This document shows positions 20,818-30,950 of a stretch of DNA of 35,885 nucleotides, in pieces. The stretch's first letter is position 1. Each line of letters begins with the position of its first letter. Position numbers and translations under genes: made by a program. Source of the DNA: Methylococcaceae bacterium NSP1-2 (GTDB taxonomy: Bacteria > Pseudomonadota > Gammaproteobacteria > Methylococcales > Methylomonadaceae); the NCBI GenBank assembly GCA_002256685.1, contig NQJH01000001.1, forward strand, positions 1 through 35,885. Reading direction: 5' to 3'. The notes beneath the pieces are model-generated. The model did no database searches and was not told the origin of the DNA. It saw only the letters and a list, made by a program, of their open reading frames with translations.

Positions 20818-22325
20818 TGCACCTATTAGGATTTAATGGTTCACTCAAAATGACAAACCTGCTATCAATATCTTTCTTTAAGACATATTCAGCATGGCTA
20901 CTGCTACCGTTTTTAGGCATTTTTTTTGGTGTACTCGCGTCTACTGCTGACCCACTTGCTATTGGCATGAGTGCATCCTCTTTCATTGGTATCGCACTAC
21001 TCAGTAAACCGACATGGAATGTTGACCTGATTATTGTCTTAGGCTTATTTGTCTCTGGACTTGTCACGTTGTTTTTTGGTGATCTAGCGACCAAGATGAT
21101 GTGGGGAGTGTCTATTTTAGGCTTTGTGTTGCTGATGACTGCTTTTTACCGATTGATAACGACACCACAACTGATTAAATCTACGCCCGCTTTTGTTTGG
21201 ATAGCGTTGTTATTTTTTATTTACACGCTAGTCGATAGCGTTTTACAGCTCTATACAGCAAAAGAAATAATTGGTGGCTTTAAGCGTTACTTTCAAGCAT
21301 GGGGCTTGTTGTTTGGCCTGTGCTGGCTGGATTTTAATAAAAAAAATGTCGATCGATGGTGTCTACTGGTGCTGGGTATTTGCTTGCTACAAGCCCCTTT
21401 TTGTCTGTATGAAAAGCTTGTTTTAGTCCCGTTTCGCGAAGGTTATGTTGAGTCTCTTCCAGGCTTAGAGGCGATTGATGTCGTAGCAGGGACTTTTGGC
21501 GCGCTTATGTTGGGCGGCGGCAATAGTGCTGAAATGGCGGTCGCATTGATTATGATGTTTGCTTTTCTGTTGGCGCGGTATCAAGCAAATATGATGCCTA
21601 GCAAACAACTACTGTGGCTTTCTCTATTATTGTTATCACCACTGGGAATGGGTGAGACTAAAATTGTCGTTATTTTTTTTCCACTGATGATCGCAGTGCT
21701 TTATCGTAAAGAATTTCTCTCTCGTCCACACTATCTAGTCGTTGCGTTAATTTTTGGCACACTATTCACCGCTATCACGCTTAACGTCTATATGATTATT
21801 AACAAAACGACATTGGATGGATTAATTTTTGATACGCTTAAGTACAATGTTTATGAAGTTGGCTACGGCAGTTTTTATCTTAATCGTACTACCGTACTGA
21901 CTTTCTGGGCGGAGCATCAAAGCTCTGCTAATCCACTCTCTTTTTTATTTGGCAATGGCTTAGGTAGCACGCAAGAGGGCGATTCTTCAGGTCCTGGCGG
22001 TCATATCAGTATGCGCTATCCGAGTTCTGGTCTTGGTTTTACGGGAGCAGCAATGCTGTTGTGGGAACTCGGTGTTTTTGGTGTGAGTCTGTTTTTGTTG
22101 ATGATAGCACTGGCGTGGCGTTGTGCGAATCGAGTGATAAAAGTAGCCGTTGATCCCGTAGCACGCGCTGATGCGACTGCCATTCAAGCGGGACTTTTTT
22201 TATTTGCTATTTACCCGTTCTATTTGAATTCACTATTCAATCAATTTAGTTTTCAAATGCTCTTTACGTTCATGCTAGGCTATCTAGCATGGCTACATAA
22301 ACAATCTGTCGAGAATGAATCATGA
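20817..22325 (+). CDS. Multi-spanning membrane protein, probable O-antigen ligase/Wzy-like polymerase
   Basis: About 12 hydrophobic segments with a large periplasmic loop (FLFGNGLGSTQEGDSSGPGG); operon context. Confidence 0.65.
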   Translation: MHLLGFNGSLKMTNLLSISFFKTYSAWLLLPFLGIFFGVLASTADPLAIGMSASSFIGIALLSKPTWNVDLIIVLGLFVSGLVTLFFGDLATKMMWGVSILGFVLLMTAFYRLITTPQLIKSTPAFVWIALLFFIYTLVDSVLQLYTAKEIIGGFKRYFQAWGLLFGLCWLDFNKKNVDRWCLLVLGICLLQAPFCLYEKLVLVPFREGYVESLPGLEAIDVVAGTFGALMLGGGNSAEMAVALIMMFAFLLARYQANMMPSKQLLWLSLLLLSPLGMGETKIVVIFFPLMIAVLYRKEFLSRPHYLVVALIFGTLFTAITLNVYMIINKTTLDGLIFDTLKYNVYEVGYGSFYLNRTTVLTFWAEHQSSANPLSFLFGNGLGSTQEGDSSGPGGHISMRYPSSGLGFTGAAMLLWELGVFGVSLFLLMIALAWRCANRVIKVAVDPVARADATAIQAGLFLFAIYPFYLNSLFNQFSFQMLFTFMLGYLAWLHKQSVENES

Positions 22326-23845
22326 GTGATAACCCTTATTCGGGTTCTGCAGTTAAACGCAGTGCAGGTCATTTTCTTGTTGGAAAAATTGTTTCTGCAC
22401 TGCTAACGTTTACTATTTTGCTATGGTTAGTCCGTTTATTAAACGTTCCCGACTATGCCACCTATGTCACTTTAGCAGTAAGCTTAGATATGACACTCTT
22501 TATCTCTGGCATCGGACTTCCTTGGATGGAATCACGCTATTTGCCTGAATTTCGACTACATGCCTCTAAAACAATACTGATTCGTTTTATTGTGCAATTG
22601 ATACAATCTCAGGTAGCACTGCTACTATTGGTTGCTATTTCAGCATGGCTCTGCTTGGATTGGTTACTGTTAAAAATGAACATGACAGCTTATTCGGAGG
22701 TCGTGCAACTCTGTCTAATAATGCTGGTTGTGGACGGTACGGGTCGCCGTCTTCGCGATAGTACCTTAAGTGCGCTACTACAACAGGGCTTAGCTCAAAT
22801 CAGTTTAGTGATTCGTAACTTATTATTTATCATAGCCTTGGCTATACTGGTTTATAGCGGCGAAGTCAGTTTGATTCATGTAATCACTGCTGACCTGTTA
22901 GCTGCGTCAGTTAGTTTATTAATTTCGCTGGTCGGGTTATGGCGACATTTAAAACGTATCAATATCAGTGAAAATCCCAACTGGATAGCACCTAAGTGGT
23001 CACAAATGTGGGCAGTGGCAAGAAATATGTATTTCAGTTCAATGGTCACACAAGCGTATAGTTCACAAGTATTTACCCTGATTATTCGCTACAATCTTGG
23101 CGTAGAAGCGACTGCCGCTTTTGGCTTTTTACGCAATCTCTACAGCCAAGTGACGAGTTATTTACCTGCAACCTTGCTATTTGGCTTGATACGCCCCAAA
23201 TTGATTGCCTCCTATGTTGGCGATGGGGGTATTGTTGAACTCACTCGTAATGCTAACATCATCGGTAAATTTAGCCTGTTTGTTCTCATGCCACTGCTAG
23301 TGTTTGCTTGGTTGATGGGCGAACAGTTAGTCGCACAGTTAAGCGGCGGTAAATTTCCACAATCTGGCTATTACTTGGCAGGGTTACTGTGTGCCGCAAT
23401 ACCATTGAGTCAACGGCAAATATTAGAGACGGTGGCGGTACTCACTGGCAACAGCCATCTGTGTAATTACGCCTCGCTACTGGGTATTTTGACCTTGCCC
23501 ATGGCTTATGGACTCATACAAATTGGTTTTGATTTGTGGGCACCGATTATTGCCACTGCGTTGGGCAATCTACTTTTTTGTAGTACGATAGCTAAAGGTG
23601 TAACGAAAAACACCTTATATCACGCCGACTTATTAGGATATTACAAAATGCTGTTAGCGGCACTGCTTGGCTATTTAGCCAGTATGCTGATAATTTTTCC
23701 CGCGCAGGGTTGGGTGTCGATTATTGCAGTAGCAATATTGGCATGTTGCACTTTTTTACTAGCGGCGGCGATTATAAAACCTTTCTCAGAAACTGAGCGG
23801 TTACGCATTAATCAGCTTATCAAACGTAACTTATTTATATGGTAA
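22322..23845 (+). CDS. Oligosaccharide flippase (Wzx/polysaccharide biosynthesis protein)
   Basis: SAVKRSAGHFLVGKIVSALLTFTILLWLVRLLNVPDYATYVTLAVSLDM with many TM segments; ATGA overlap with the upstream gene. Confidence 0.78.
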   Translation: MSDNPYSGSAVKRSAGHFLVGKIVSALLTFTILLWLVRLLNVPDYATYVTLAVSLDMTLFISGIGLPWMESRYLPEFRLHASKTILIRFIVQLIQSQVALLLLVAISAWLCLDWLLLKMNMTAYSEVVQLCLIMLVVDGTGRRLRDSTLSALLQQGLAQISLVIRNLLFIIALAILVYSGEVSLIHVITADLLAASVSLLISLVGLWRHLKRINISENPNWIAPKWSQMWAVARNMYFSSMVTQAYSSQVFTLIIRYNLGVEATAAFGFLRNLYSQVTSYLPATLLFGLIRPKLIASYVGDGGIVELTRNANIIGKFSLFVLMPLLVFAWLMGEQLVAQLSGGKFPQSGYYLAGLLCAAIPLSQRQILETVAVLTGNSHLCNYASLLGILTLPMAYGLIQIGFDLWAPIIATALGNLLFCSTIAKGVTKNTLYHADLLGYYKMLLAALLGYLASMLIIFPAQGWVSIIAVAILACCTFLLAAAIIKPFSETERLRINQLIKRNLFIW

Positions 23846-25074
23846 AACCAATGTCAATTCGACTCCTGTATATAACTGCCGAAGCTTTTCCAACGTATCA
23901 TGCTGATCTGGCGGTTTTATTCGGCAAGTACTTGCCGCGCTTAGGGCTATTTACCGACATAGTAACCGAGGCAAACTCCTCTGATACCTCAAAATCCACC
24001 ATTAACTGGGACGGTGGTGAAGCATTGCTTTGTCAAGTGCCAGCTAACCGAGGTTTCTACCACATTGTTAAATTTATGCACAATGTAAACAGTTTACTGC
24101 GTTGTGATTCACAAAAATACGATGCGATACAAGTACGTGACTTGCCAGTCGCTGCTTTATTTGGCTTAATCATTGCTCGTTACAAAAAATTACCTTTTTA
24201 CTACTGGATGTCGTATCCACAATCAGAAGGACAAATACATCGTGCTAAATCGCGGGGCTGGCGTGCAGGTATACGGTATTTTTTCCCTTTAATACTAGGG
24301 CATATCGGTAAATTTATACTTTATAAGATTGTCATGCCCTACGCGGATCACAACTTTGTACAAAGTACCAAAATGCGTGAGGATTTAGTGCAGCTCGGCT
24401 TACCTTTTGAAAAAATGACTCCTGTGCCAATGGCGGTAGACTTAGATACCGCTAAAATTGAAGACATACAGCCCATCAATGATGTCAGACTGGCAGGTAA
24501 ACGCGTGGTTATTTATATGGGTACTTTAGGTCGCAATCGACAAATCGAAGTGCTATTTGAAATGCTCGCCTTAGTCAGAAAAAAACTGCCTGATATTTTG
24601 TTAGTTATTGCTGGTAGTACCGAAGATGCGGGACATTTAGCGTGGTTAAAAAAAGAAGCAGAACGTATTGGAGTGAATGATGCGATTGTGTGGACAGGAT
24701 GGATACCGATGTCTGAGGCATGGCGTTATGCGCGGACAGCTGAAGTCGGACTGTCGCCCGTTCCAAGAGGTTTTTTGTTAGATATGGGAATTCCCACTAA
24801 AGTACTTGAATATATGGCTCTTAATGTTCCCGTGCTATGCAACGACAATCCTTATCAAGAACAAGCTGTTAAAGAAAGTGGTGCAGGGCTTTGTGTCAGT
24901 CTAAGCGCAGAAAACTTCGCCGAAGCCTTGCTGGAATTATTAGAAAATACCGCCCAGCGCAAACGTATGGCAACAATGGGGCGGCAATATATCACCGAAT
25001 TTTGGAATTATGAAAAACTAGCGGCGGATGTTTTTACTGTTTATCAGAATTTGCTAAAGCCTCATAGTATTTAA
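23839..25074 (+). CDS. Glycosyltransferase family 4
   Basis: VVIYMGTLGRNRQIEVLFEMLALVRKKLPDILLVIAGS...GLSPVPRGFLLDMGIPTKVLEYMALNVPVLCNDNPYQEQAVKESGAGLCV. Confidence 0.88.
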   Translation: MVKPMSIRLLYITAEAFPTYHADLAVLFGKYLPRLGLFTDIVTEANSSDTSKSTINWDGGEALLCQVPANRGFYHIVKFMHNVNSLLRCDSQKYDAIQVRDLPVAALFGLIIARYKKLPFYYWMSYPQSEGQIHRAKSRGWRAGIRYFFPLILGHIGKFILYKIVMPYADHNFVQSTKMREDLVQLGLPFEKMTPVPMAVDLDTAKIEDIQPINDVRLAGKRVVIYMGTLGRNRQIEVLFEMLALVRKKLPDILLVIAGSTEDAGHLAWLKKEAERIGVNDAIVWTGWIPMSEAWRYARTAEVGLSPVPRGFLLDMGIPTKVLEYMALNVPVLCNDNPYQEQAVKESGAGLCVSLSAENFAEALLELLENTAQRKRMATMGRQYITEFWNYEKLAADVFTVYQNLLKPHSI

Positions 25075-25084
25075 GGAAAATACA

Positions 25085-25363
25085 GTGAGTCAATCATCAA
25101 AAGGCGAATTAATCGTAAAAAGCGTAGCGACGGCTGTCGTTGCAACCACTATTGTAGAAACGGGTCTAGGTTTTAGTAAAACCCTCGCTAAGCAGCCTAT
25201 TATTTTGTTTGGTTTAGGTTTAGTAGCCGGCTATTTTACCCATAAATACCGTAAAGAAATTATCACACTTGCGGGTCATACTACTGAACAAAGCAAAGAT
25301 TTTATCCTGCAACAAAAAAATAATGTCAGCGAGTTGTTGGCAGAAATTCAAGACAATAAATAG
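25085..25363 (+). CDS. Small membrane-anchored protein (DUF5132/YtxH-like), paralogue of 33148..33408
   Basis: KQPIILFGLGLVAGYFTHKYRKEIITLAGHTTEQSKDFILQQKNNVSELLAEIQ; one TM plus amphipathic tail. Confidence 0.75.
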   Translation: MSQSSKGELIVKSVATAVVATTIVETGLGFSKTLAKQPIILFGLGLVAGYFTHKYRKEIITLAGHTTEQSKDFILQQKNNVSELLAEIQDNK

Positions 25364-25453
25364 AGAGCAATAAATATTCACCCCGAATTTGAGTGACTTA
25401 TGGATTCCAAGGTTTAAGTTAAAACAGCTATTTATTTCAAAAACGGCGATTAT

Positions 25454-26479
25454 TTACTTATTATTCAAAAGTTTAACTATTTCATCAGCCGCAAGTTTGT
25501 GGGCAACTGGATTCCAATGACCATCCATCGGTAGAAAATCCATGCGTTCGCGCTGTTCATCCCAATGGCGTTTAAACACAGGCTGCATGTCCACTACATC
25601 AAGTTCCTGTTGCAAAGCCAGTTTTGAGAACAATTGACGATCATTTGTATTCCATGACCGTTCACGATTTTTAGAATAAATGGCTTTGCGATCACCATCG
25701 AGCAAAAACACCACGCGGAAACCATTTGCAGCACTTAGCAAGCGAAGCTCTGAAAAATAGTAGTTAAGCACCAACGCTTTTTTTGTTGAGAGGTCGTCCG
25801 TTTTATTAACCTGTGGCGTATTGCCACGAACGGACTTCAATGCTTTCGATGCCCAATCTGGAAACTTCAGGTTGTAGTAAAGGTAACGAATCAATGCTGA
25901 CTTCAAGAGTCGCTTTTTATTAGGCGATTCGGTGTAGGGGTCATGTGTCACAGAGACATCTGTTTCATTAGTCACAAAAAAGCCACTGTGTCCTACGCTA
26001 GGCTTTGAAAGCAGTTGAGATAAATCGAATGGCTCAACAAAGAGTACCACGACAGCAGGTTTAATTTGTGGCGCAAAGTATTTAAGAATGTCCAGCGTGT
26101 CTGCCAAACCATTACCCGAAGCGGCTATTGCCTGAACTTTCTTTGGAAATTTTTCCTCTAAACGCCCTTGAACAGTGTCTGGAAAGTCAAGCATGAAACT
26201 TTCGATATAACTGTCGCCAATAACAAGCACCCCGCCTTTTTCCGATGAATCTGGCGAGTTGTTGAATCCCAGACTATTAGTAGTGCCAGTTCGAGCAGTT
26301 CCCATCGCCCACCCGTGAGACTCAACGTAATCTTGATTTGGAAGACAGCGAGCAAATGGTTTTTCAATGCTGGTTGCCTCCATACGCATACCAGAATTAA
26401 CTGGCAGGAAGCGTAGCAAACCTTCCAGCATGGCAAGACAAACAAGCACACCCAAACTAATACCAAGAAAAAAGCGCAT
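25454..26479 (-). CDS. SGNH/AlgJ-like hydrolase, probable partner of MBOAT O-acetyltransferase
   Basis: N-terminal TM, VLVIGDSYIESFMLDFPDTVQGRLEEKFP (GDS box), C-terminal MDGHWNPVAHKLAADEIVKLL (DxxH block); next to the MBOAT gene. Confidence 0.78.
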   Translation of the reverse strand: MRFFLGISLGVLVCLAMLEGLLRFLPVNSGMRMEATSIEKPFARCLPNQDYVESHGWAMGTARTGTTNSLGFNNSPDSSEKGGVLVIGDSYIESFMLDFPDTVQGRLEEKFPKKVQAIAASGNGLADTLDILKYFAPQIKPAVVVLFVEPFDLSQLLSKPSVGHSGFFVTNETDVSVTHDPYTESPNKKRLLKSALIRYLYYNLKFPDWASKALKSVRGNTPQVNKTDDLSTKKALVLNYYFSELRLLSAANGFRVVFLLDGDRKAIYSKNRERSWNTNDRQLFSKLALQQELDVVDMQPVFKRHWDEQRERMDFLPMDGHWNPVAHKLAADEIVKLLNNK

Positions 26480-26491
26480 AGCGACTGTCAG

Positions 26492-27964
26492 TTAGAAATT
26501 GAAATAGAGAAACTCTGATACACCACGAGTCTCACTAATTGCTAGAAGTATGAAAGTGATAACGAGGGCGAATCCTAGAACCACACCGCCGATACCACCG
26601 TTTAGTCGCTCCTCGTAGGATGGGAGGATGCCTTTACCAAGCATTATATAAGCATTGGGTACGAAGAATGCAATTGCCGCACAAGCAGCAATCCATACAG
26701 CGCACTCGTCAATGTCCATGATTCGATTAATGCCAAGTAAACTGTCACTCGAAGAACCGTTGAATGTCCCCATTGTCATTGCGTGTAGAATGTTGAGGGC
26801 AATATCTATAGAGGTGGCACGAAAGAACACCCAAGAGACGACCACAGCCACGAAGGTCAGTAACCAACCAAGAGAAGTAATGGTAATATTTTGCCTTTCA
26901 CCTAATAGATGGCGAATAGCATGATTGATAATCAAGTAAATGCCATGCAACGCACCCCAGATAACAAACGTCCAGCTTGCGCCATGCCACAAGCCACCGA
27001 GGAGCATAGTCGTCATTAAATTGATATGTCGCCGTGTTGCACCAAGACGATTCCCACCTAGCGGTATATACAAATAATCACGCAGGAAGGTAGAGAGCGT
27101 GATGTGCCAGCGTCGCCAGAAATCAATAATGGATCGCGCCTTGTAAGGTGAATTAAAGTTAATCGGCAGAATAATACCAAACATATAAGACAAACCGTAA
27201 GCCATATCCGAATAGGCTGAAAAATCAAAATAGAGCTGAAAGGTATAGGCAAGTGAGCCGCACCACGCTTCAAGAACAGTAAGATTAGCATAATTAAGAT
27301 CAAATACAGGACCTACAAATTGAGCAACGCCGTCTGCTAGTATGACTTTTTTAAACAACCCAATGATAAAAAATAGCGTTCCAACCACTAAGCGACCACG
27401 AGAAAAAATGTGTGATTCAGCTCGATCAAACTGAGGCATCATGTCTTTGTGATGCAGAATCGGTCCTGCTATTAAATGCGGGAAGTAGGTAACAAACAAT
27501 CCGTAGTTTTCCGCTTTATATTCACGAATTTTCGCCACATGGCAATCGACCAGATAAGCGATTTGCGTAAAGGTGAAAAATGAAATACCAATGGGTAGCG
27601 TGATGCCAAGTGGTGTGTAATCAGCCCCGACCACCCATGCTAGACTCTGGGCAAAGAAATTGAAATACTTGAAAAAGCTCAACAAGCTAAGATTGAACAC
27701 CAGCCCCGTGATTAACGCTATCTTTGCTTTGCGATCGTTTTTCGCTTCCTTTTCTCGGCTAATCCACTGACCTATCAAGTAATTCACTACGATAGAACCC
27801 AGTAACAAGGGCAGGAAATTGATATTCCAGTAAATGTAAAAACCGATGGATGCCAGTAGCAGGAAGACAATAGACAAACGTAAGGAAAATTTCGAAAGGA
27901 GAAAATATCCAAGTAATGCTAAAGGCAAGAAGGCAAAAACAAATAGAAAAGTATTGAATAGCAT
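26492..27964 (-). CDS. MBOAT-family O-acyltransferase (AlgI-like)
   Basis: TPLGITLPIGISFFTFTQIAYLVDCH, FPHLIAGPILHHKDMMPQF, FDFSAYSDMAYGLSYMFGI, DFWRRWHITLSTFLRDYLYIPLGGNR, LLGGLWHGASWTFVIWGALHG. Confidence 0.94.
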   Translation of the reverse strand: MLFNTFLFVFAFLPLALLGYFLLSKFSLRLSIVFLLLASIGFYIYWNINFLPLLLGSIVVNYLIGQWISREKEAKNDRKAKIALITGLVFNLSLLSFFKYFNFFAQSLAWVVGADYTPLGITLPIGISFFTFTQIAYLVDCHVAKIREYKAENYGLFVTYFPHLIAGPILHHKDMMPQFDRAESHIFSRGRLVVGTLFFIIGLFKKVILADGVAQFVGPVFDLNYANLTVLEAWCGSLAYTFQLYFDFSAYSDMAYGLSYMFGIILPINFNSPYKARSIIDFWRRWHITLSTFLRDYLYIPLGGNRLGATRRHINLMTTMLLGGLWHGASWTFVIWGALHGIYLIINHAIRHLLGERQNITITSLGWLLTFVAVVVSWVFFRATSIDIALNILHAMTMGTFNGSSSDSLLGINRIMDIDECAVWIAACAAIAFFVPNAYIMLGKGILPSYEERLNGGIGGVVLGFALVITFILLAISETRGVSEFLYFNF

Positions 27965-28043
27965 CTACAAATCAATCGCTAGTTTGGACTTAAGGGTATT
28001 GCGCTAGAAGTATACTGAACATGTATAATCATTACAATTTAAC

Positions 28044-29381
28044 TTACACGCTTTGCCACACGCCAATAAGTTCATCTACATAAGTCGATGTGGATTTTGG
28101 TTGTTGCGCTTGAGTGCTGAGATGCTCAATCAAATGCGGTTCATTAATCAGGCGGAACAATTGTTCTGACAATGCCATTACATCGCCGGCTTTAAACAAT
28201 AAACCGTTGTCTTCGTGGCGGATAACATCGGATAGCCCCGCAAAGTTTGATGCAACCACAGGGCAACGCGCCGCCTGTGCAGAATAAACCACTAACGGGG
28301 TATTTTCGTACCACAATGAGGGCACAACCAATACATCTAAATCAGCTAACACGTCCGCAATATTCGCATTAGGAAACGTGCCACAAAATTCTATCGCATT
28401 ATCATTACCTGCAAGTTGCTTTAATCCGTTGGCATAATCAGGAAAATCTGTTGGACTTCCATATATTTTTAAAATCGCTCGCCCAGATGCTAAGGTTTTA
28501 AACGCCTCGATTAGAACATGACAACCTTTATGTGTAGCCAGTGTGCCGATAAAACCAATTCTTAACGGTTGTCGGGGTGATGATCTCAGAGTATTAGTTG
28601 CCGTCACATCAATACCGAAAGCAGATTGTAGAATGCGTTCGGGCAAAACCCCGTATTTAACTAACCGCTCCGTCATCAACGCGGTGGGACTGACAATACG
28701 ATTTAATTGATTGAGTCTAGCCATATTAACGCCCAATCGATTACCCGCCGCTTTTACTTCTATTCGATGCGGATAAGCGGGCATCACGCCTATTTGAGTT
28801 AGATACACTAAAAAATCGACTAAGGGAGTCGGTAAATAGCGTGCTATTTTGCCCAGTAGACCTTTGCGGGTATTTTGAACAAAATGTTTAACGCAGTTAC
28901 CCGAATAACGGCTAGGTCCTGAACACAACTGACCATCGCACAATAACAGCTGAGCGGTGCTACAAATCGTCCAGAAATCGGTCGGTGTCATAAAAGCGGG
29001 AATACCCGCTTCTACCGCTTGTTCAATTAATCCTGTCCCTAAGCGATGCAAATTAAAAAAATGCACTACATCAGGGTTGAAACTGTCGAGAATTTGGCGA
29101 AAATACTGAGCGGCGAGGTGATTATCATAATCGATTTCCAGCAGCGAAGTCTGATTACCCATTGGCGTATAGGTATGATGAAAACGGTAGACGTGCAGAC
29201 CCTCAAAATAATATTCATCACATCTATTCGCATCATTTAACGCGTGAGGTGCTGGATAACCTGTTAAAACGCGCACCTCATGACCACGCTTAAGCAGTTC
29301 GCGGGCGACTGAATAAGTGAGTATTTCAGTACCAGCGGCAAATTGCGGAAAAAACTGATGAACAGTGAGTAGTATTTTCAT
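28044..29381 (-). CDS. Glycosyltransferase family 4
   Basis: HQFFPQFAAGTEILTYSVARELLKRGHEVRVLTG; LRIGFIGTLATHKGCHVLIEAFKTL; VVPSLWYENTPLVVYSAQAARCPVVASNFAGLSDVI. Confidence 0.92.
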   Translation of the reverse strand: MKILLTVHQFFPQFAAGTEILTYSVARELLKRGHEVRVLTGYPAPHALNDANRCDEYYFEGLHVYRFHHTYTPMGNQTSLLEIDYDNHLAAQYFRQILDSFNPDVVHFFNLHRLGTGLIEQAVEAGIPAFMTPTDFWTICSTAQLLLCDGQLCSGPSRYSGNCVKHFVQNTRKGLLGKIARYLPTPLVDFLVYLTQIGVMPAYPHRIEVKAAGNRLGVNMARLNQLNRIVSPTALMTERLVKYGVLPERILQSAFGIDVTATNTLRSSPRQPLRIGFIGTLATHKGCHVLIEAFKTLASGRAILKIYGSPTDFPDYANGLKQLAGNDNAIEFCGTFPNANIADVLADLDVLVVPSLWYENTPLVVYSAQAARCPVVASNFAGLSDVIRHEDNGLLFKAGDVMALSEQLFRLINEPHLIEHLSTQAQQPKSTSTYVDELIGVWQSV

Positions 29382-29394
29382 ATCATTGGAAAGT

Positions 29395-29431
29395 AGTCAG
29401 GCTAAGTTTCTAGCAAAAAGTTAGCCTGACT
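29395..29431 (-). terminator. Inverted repeat downstream of epimerase, candidate terminator
   Basis: AGTCAGGCTAA(29395-29405) / TTAGCCTGACT(29421-29431), 11-bp perfect arms, immediately after the epimerase stop on the minus strand. Confidence 0.5.
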
Positions 29432-29434
29432 CTA

Positions 29435-30370
29435 TTAAGATTTAGCCAGTTCGCTTTCCATCCACGCGGCAGTGCGGATTAGACCATTTGTCATAGAGGT
29501 TAACGGAGTCCACTGCAATTGTTCTTGTGCTAATTGATTGCATAATACGCTCACCGGTACATCAAATGGGCGAGCAGGTAAATAGCGGCAAGCGATGGAT
29601 TTTCCTAACACATTTTCCAACAAGACAATCAGTTCGTTTAAGCTGATGCCTTGCCCTGAGCTAATGTTAAAAACGCTGTGTGAACCGGTATAGTTCACTG
29701 CTTTAACAAACGCTTCTGCGACATCGCTGATGTGAATGTAATCGCGCGTGACACTGCCATCACCCCAAATCTCAATCGGTATGTCCTTAAGGGCATGGTG
29801 TAAAAAAACACCGACTGCACCTTGTGCGGTTTCTATGCGTTGCCGTTCACCATAAGGATTGGCAACGCGCAAGGCAATCGATTGAATGCCATGTAAGCTC
29901 TCAAACATGCGCAAATATTTTTCAATCATCAGCTTGGTAATGCCATAAGAAACCAGCGGATCCGTCGGATGCTGCTCATCAATGGGCAAATATTTTGGTA
30001 TACCGTACACCGTACCACCCGAAGAGATAAAAATAATCTTTTGAACCTTGTTAGCCACCATTGCATTGAGCATTTGCAGTGTGCCTACCACATTGCTCTG
30101 TACGTCATAAATGGGATCATCATTAGAGCTTTTAGGTAAGGTGGTAGACACTAAGTGCAGCACGACATCCATGCCTTCAATAGCGGCATTTAAATCGTGA
30201 TTACTCAGAATGTCCCCTGTCATCCATTCGACGGCTTCGTTATCAGCAAACTTTCGATAAGGTTCAACGCGAGGTCGCTCAAAAATTCTAAGTTCATGAC
30301 CTTCCAGTAATAAACGATCCGCGATAGTTGAACCAATAAAGCCACCGCCGCCAAAAATAACACATTTCAT
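29435..30370 (-). CDS. NAD-dependent epimerase/dehydratase (extended SDR, GalE/WcaG-like)
   Basis: MKCVIFGGGGFIGSTIADRLLLEGHELRIFERP (GxxGxxG); ISSGGTVYG, SYGITKLMIEKYL (YxxxK), RVANPYGERQ, RDYIHISDVAEAFVKA. Confidence 0.92.
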   Translation of the reverse strand: MKCVIFGGGGFIGSTIADRLLLEGHELRIFERPRVEPYRKFADNEAVEWMTGDILSNHDLNAAIEGMDVVLHLVSTTLPKSSNDDPIYDVQSNVVGTLQMLNAMVANKVQKIIFISSGGTVYGIPKYLPIDEQHPTDPLVSYGITKLMIEKYLRMFESLHGIQSIALRVANPYGERQRIETAQGAVGVFLHHALKDIPIEIWGDGSVTRDYIHISDVAEAFVKAVNYTGSHSVFNISSGQGISLNELIVLLENVLGKSIACRYLPARPFDVPVSVLCNQLAQEQLQWTPLTSMTNGLIRTAAWMESELAKS

Positions 30371-30390
30371 TTTTTTTATACTTCCTCAAA

Positions 30391-30414
30391 CGTCCAGAAC
30401 TTAATATCTGGACG
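30391..30414. repeat. Hairpin between mscL and the epimerase gene (possible terminator)
   Basis: CGTCCAGA-acttaata-TCTGGACG, 8-bp perfect arms. Confidence 0.45.
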
Positions 30415-30445
30415 TAACTTGTTTAAGATGATAAGACTAGGTCGA

Positions 30446-30862
30446 TTATTTTTTCAGCAAATCGCGGATTTCTGTTAACAATATTTCTTCGTTGCTAGGT
30501 ACTTTTACAGGTTCAGCAGCGGCTTCTTCAGCTTTTTTCTTCATTGAGTTCATCAACTTAATCACTAAAAAGATAATTGCCGCCACAATGGTAAAATCAA
30601 TGACGGTTTGAATAAACTTTCCATAGCCGATAACAACAGCAGGGACATCAATGCCCGCCGCCGTTTTCGTGGCTTCTTTAAGGGTAATTGCTAAATCAGA
30701 AAAGTTGACTCCGCCTAATAGCACGCCGATAGGCGGCATAATGACATCAGCCACAATCGATGACACAACCTTTCCAAAAGCACCACCAATAATGACACCG
30801 ACCGCCATATCAACGACATTACCTTTTAGTGCAAACTCTTTAAATTCTTGTAGCATACTCAT
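30446..30862 (-). CDS. mscL: Large-conductance mechanosensitive channel MscL
   Basis: [57 protein letters not shown]...FLVIKLMN; Shine-Dalgarno TAGGAG upstream of the ATG at 30862, so the longer ORF start (30946) is unlikely. Confidence 0.96.
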   Translation of the reverse strand: MSMLQEFKEFALKGNVVDMAVGVIIGGAFGKVVSSIVADVIMPPIGVLLGGVNFSDLAITLKEATKTAAGIDVPAVVIGYGKFIQTVIDFTIVAAIIFLVIKLMNSMKKKAEEAAAEPVKVPSNEEILLTEIRDLLKK

Positions 30863-30950
30863 AGTAAACGCTCCTAAGTTTGTAATTAGATATTGAATTT
30901 GTATCGGCAACACTTTGTTGTCTAACAAATTATCGCACAAAATCACCTGT

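Noticed and set aside
26158-26466. ORF 26158..26466 (-) and ORF 26655..26924 (+)
   Set aside because: Alternative frames inside the SGNH and MBOAT genes, whose motifs are clear in the main frames.
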